From the IMG/VR virus record IMGVR_UViG_3300008113_001092, positions 1-21,086 of that record: a stretch of DNA of 21,086 bases, one strand, 5' to 3'. Below, in pieces: positions 20,901 to 21,086 of the stretch (positions are counted from its first letter, which is position 1; each line of letters begins with the position of its first letter). The translations under genes and the position numbers were made by a program. The notes under the pieces were generated by a model. That model worked only from the letters and a program-made list of their open reading frames with translations, was not told the DNA's origin and made no database searches. This DNA comes from a virus.

Positions 20901-21086
20901 ATAGGTCGGGTCCGGGTTCTTCTCCTGCATTGCGAGCGCCTTCCACTGTCCCAACAGTGCCATCATCTCTGGCTTGGTAGGAGCCAGCGTCTTGGAAGCG
21001 GTTTCCACGAGCGGTAAGATTTCCACTTGTAAACTCCTTATCTAGGAAGTCAAATATGTTGATGTACTTCTGAACGTGATTCGTTA
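17899..21086 (-). CDS. C-terminal part of a very large PLxRFG-type phage protein (5' end uncertain or outside the window)
   Basis: The only long minus-strand gene. From the stop at 17899 the frame is open leftwards on its own strand to the window edge, about 1061 codons; the first in-frame GTG within the window (20946) has no ribosome-binding site. The C-terminal part contains YNRPLFMQKGLGKIALQFSMYP, the region by which I recognise PLxRFG / large polyvalent phage proteins, then a hydrophobic segment (FGTLGTTMVLAGAAGLPMF and following, encoded around 18780-18870) that may span a membrane. The rest is helical. Such proteins are thought to be virion-internal or injected with the DNA. The region 20799-21026 also carries another plausible frame, so the true start remains open. 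Confidence 0.8.
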   Translation of the reverse strand, partial: TNHVQKYINIFDFLDKEFTSGNLTARGNRFQDAGSYQARDDGTVGTVEGARNAGEEPGPDLSGWAEPSYQRTGKVGVGTGATSKAEEAGEQDEAVRTEKQINTEVDIALEKVRIGRQAEELAQQSKLLQALRDPTKILPAMRQLWKGATYAQRQLLVKMPTTEFLARWGGSYIPELLNANVLLEKMGGLTQQLLNSTAILTQTIHKAFKEDKTLRTKLEDLSYASTLAQVDPTDPDATERSKKLDDMYRDLGAKGQAIFKLILQHYQDMSDYFAQLLDDQIANARLTTESQNQIMALVRKMYETGQRIRPYVPLVRRGDFWLAIGSGKHRQFFTFESAAERDAAAEAFAKERRTPLEQLKEDQDFVLGNDIGSLRRASFDSSGILKSLFDIIDNQDYSDPTVREELKDAVYQLYLTAMPEQSFRRQFINRKNITGFSTDLLRNISTTGTKMATQLSKIKYAPLLRNSISAAQDSIVGREELQPFITEMQARINAQLNPGTRTASDRVGDFLNRSAFIWYLSGASSALLQPIGVFQTATPILLSRYGQINGARELARTLKLWDTYGVWRKNPDGTLSFVAPSMSNAKGLKDDERRAIREALGRDVFQSTYASAMFGYKSTPTAQLGGVLDTTKRGLAVATGGLMHTTERLSREMVFLASYRLNRQAGKGFNEAVGQAVIDTNEALGNYGQYNRPLFMQKGLGKIALQFSMYPLHVTLFLMRNFKRMLPLLNKEGKWEATKIMFGTLGTTMVLAGAAGLPMFSIVMGMLGWYWRDEDKPQELKDMDYETWWRSVWLPETLGHIEVGGVKLSDLVERGVANQITGLDIASRTSLNDLWMRDTKETKTARESVLAFAMEKAGPSANMILSIADAYEAFGNGDYQKGIEKMSPALIRNFILTHKYATEGAKDIKGSELILQGGFTTGELIGQSIGFRPDILSEPQQLAFKLSANKNRIEIERTKLMNNATREFFKGMSSNKWDGYDKQMDKIDKFNIKYPEYEIDQESLDSSIERKEQTIADIETWGGMPIDEKFEAYGAEAALNKIKKIEERNRQVLERRNKEGK
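20799..21026 (-). CDS. 75-residue helical protein overlapping the large gene out of frame
   Basis: A GTG at 21026 is preceded by AAGGAG with a 7-base spacer, the best start signal at this end of the window. The 75-residue product (beginning MEILPLVETASKTLAPTKPEMMALLGQWKAL) is helical, natural in composition and mostly uses G or C in third positions like its neighbours. It ends in a TAA that the large gene reads in another frame. It may be the real gene here, with the large gene starting downstream by a mechanism I cannot see, or a chance frame. An AGGAGG near 20825 precedes an ATG in this frame, not in that of the large gene. Confidence 0.55.
   Translation of the reverse strand: MEILPLVETASKTLAPTKPEMMALLGQWKALAMQEKNPDPTYPDGLNRAINVLEKSASVPELLAKLRRLESKMKQ

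Noticed and set aside
1-21086. Insertion sequences, integrase, attachment sites, tRNAs or CRISPR arrays
   Set aside because: I looked for transposase or recombinase motifs, terminal repeats, cloverleaf features and regularly spaced repeats and saw none.

Overview
The window looks like part of a tailed double-stranded DNA phage genome (or a prophage or metagenomic phage contig). Its genes are densely packed and small, often with 4-nt or longer overlaps. It carries a phage-type family A DNA polymerase, a primase-helicase, a Cas4-like nuclease, a SNF2-type helicase and a large virion-type protein on the opposite strand. Strong Shine-Dalgarno sites, TTGACA/TATATT promoters and protein relatives recalled from podoviruses of proteobacteria suggest a Gram-negative, probably proteobacterial, host. 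Host and family are inference.

Layout. (1) 1-5177, plus strand: a 300-aa phage protein of unknown function, then a promoter and a possibly structured leader. After these comes a MoxR-type AAA+ ATPase locus: the ATPase (1182-2246), a small protein, a DUF2201-type metallopeptidase/VWA gene that is broken in two (2491-3315 and 3287-3646), two further unknown proteins (84 and 287 aa) and a 'MGYRSD' protein. (2) 5190-7857: a run of very small accessory genes, some possibly broken, ending in a ribbon-helix-helix-like protein and an AT-hook/DUF3310 protein. (3) 7857-7967: palindrome, rho-independent terminator, new promoter, second imperfect palindrome. (4) 7968-12913: zinc-binding protein, VRR-NUC nuclease, DNA polymerase with proofreading domain, small membrane protein, Cas4-like nuclease, HNH-like protein and SNF2-type helicase. 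(5) 12910-13159: promoter followed by about 220 nt of non-coding DNA with several possible RNA stems. (6) 13160-17806: conserved phage protein, probable zinc-containing ssDNA-binding protein, Cro/XRE-type HTH protein, 948-aa primase-helicase and a small conserved protein, closed by a stack of hairpins and a strong terminator. (7) 17899 to the right end, minus strand: the C-terminal part of a very large PLxRFG-type phage protein, convergent with everything else. No stretch longer than 300 bases lacks a gene.

How it fits together. Regions 4-6 make up a near-complete phage replication set: polymerase, primase-helicase, SSB candidate, nucleases and second helicase. The minus-strand gene marks the start of the late or virion module. 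Region 1 is an accessory MoxR/VWA system. A recurrent palindrome, consensus CCTAACA-NN-TGTTAGG, sits in the non-coding DNA before the ATPase gene, before two other genes of that region and on both sides of the promoter at 7910. It could be the operator of a shared control circuit covering the MoxR locus and the start of the replication unit.

Main cautions. At least one gene (the VWA half) appears disrupted by a small internal deletion. Two other places (5190-5345 and 6680-6870) look like frameshifts or remnants. Two long out-of-frame overlaps (7327-7460 and 20799-21026) need comparative data to resolve. Some of these could be sequencing or assembly errors.
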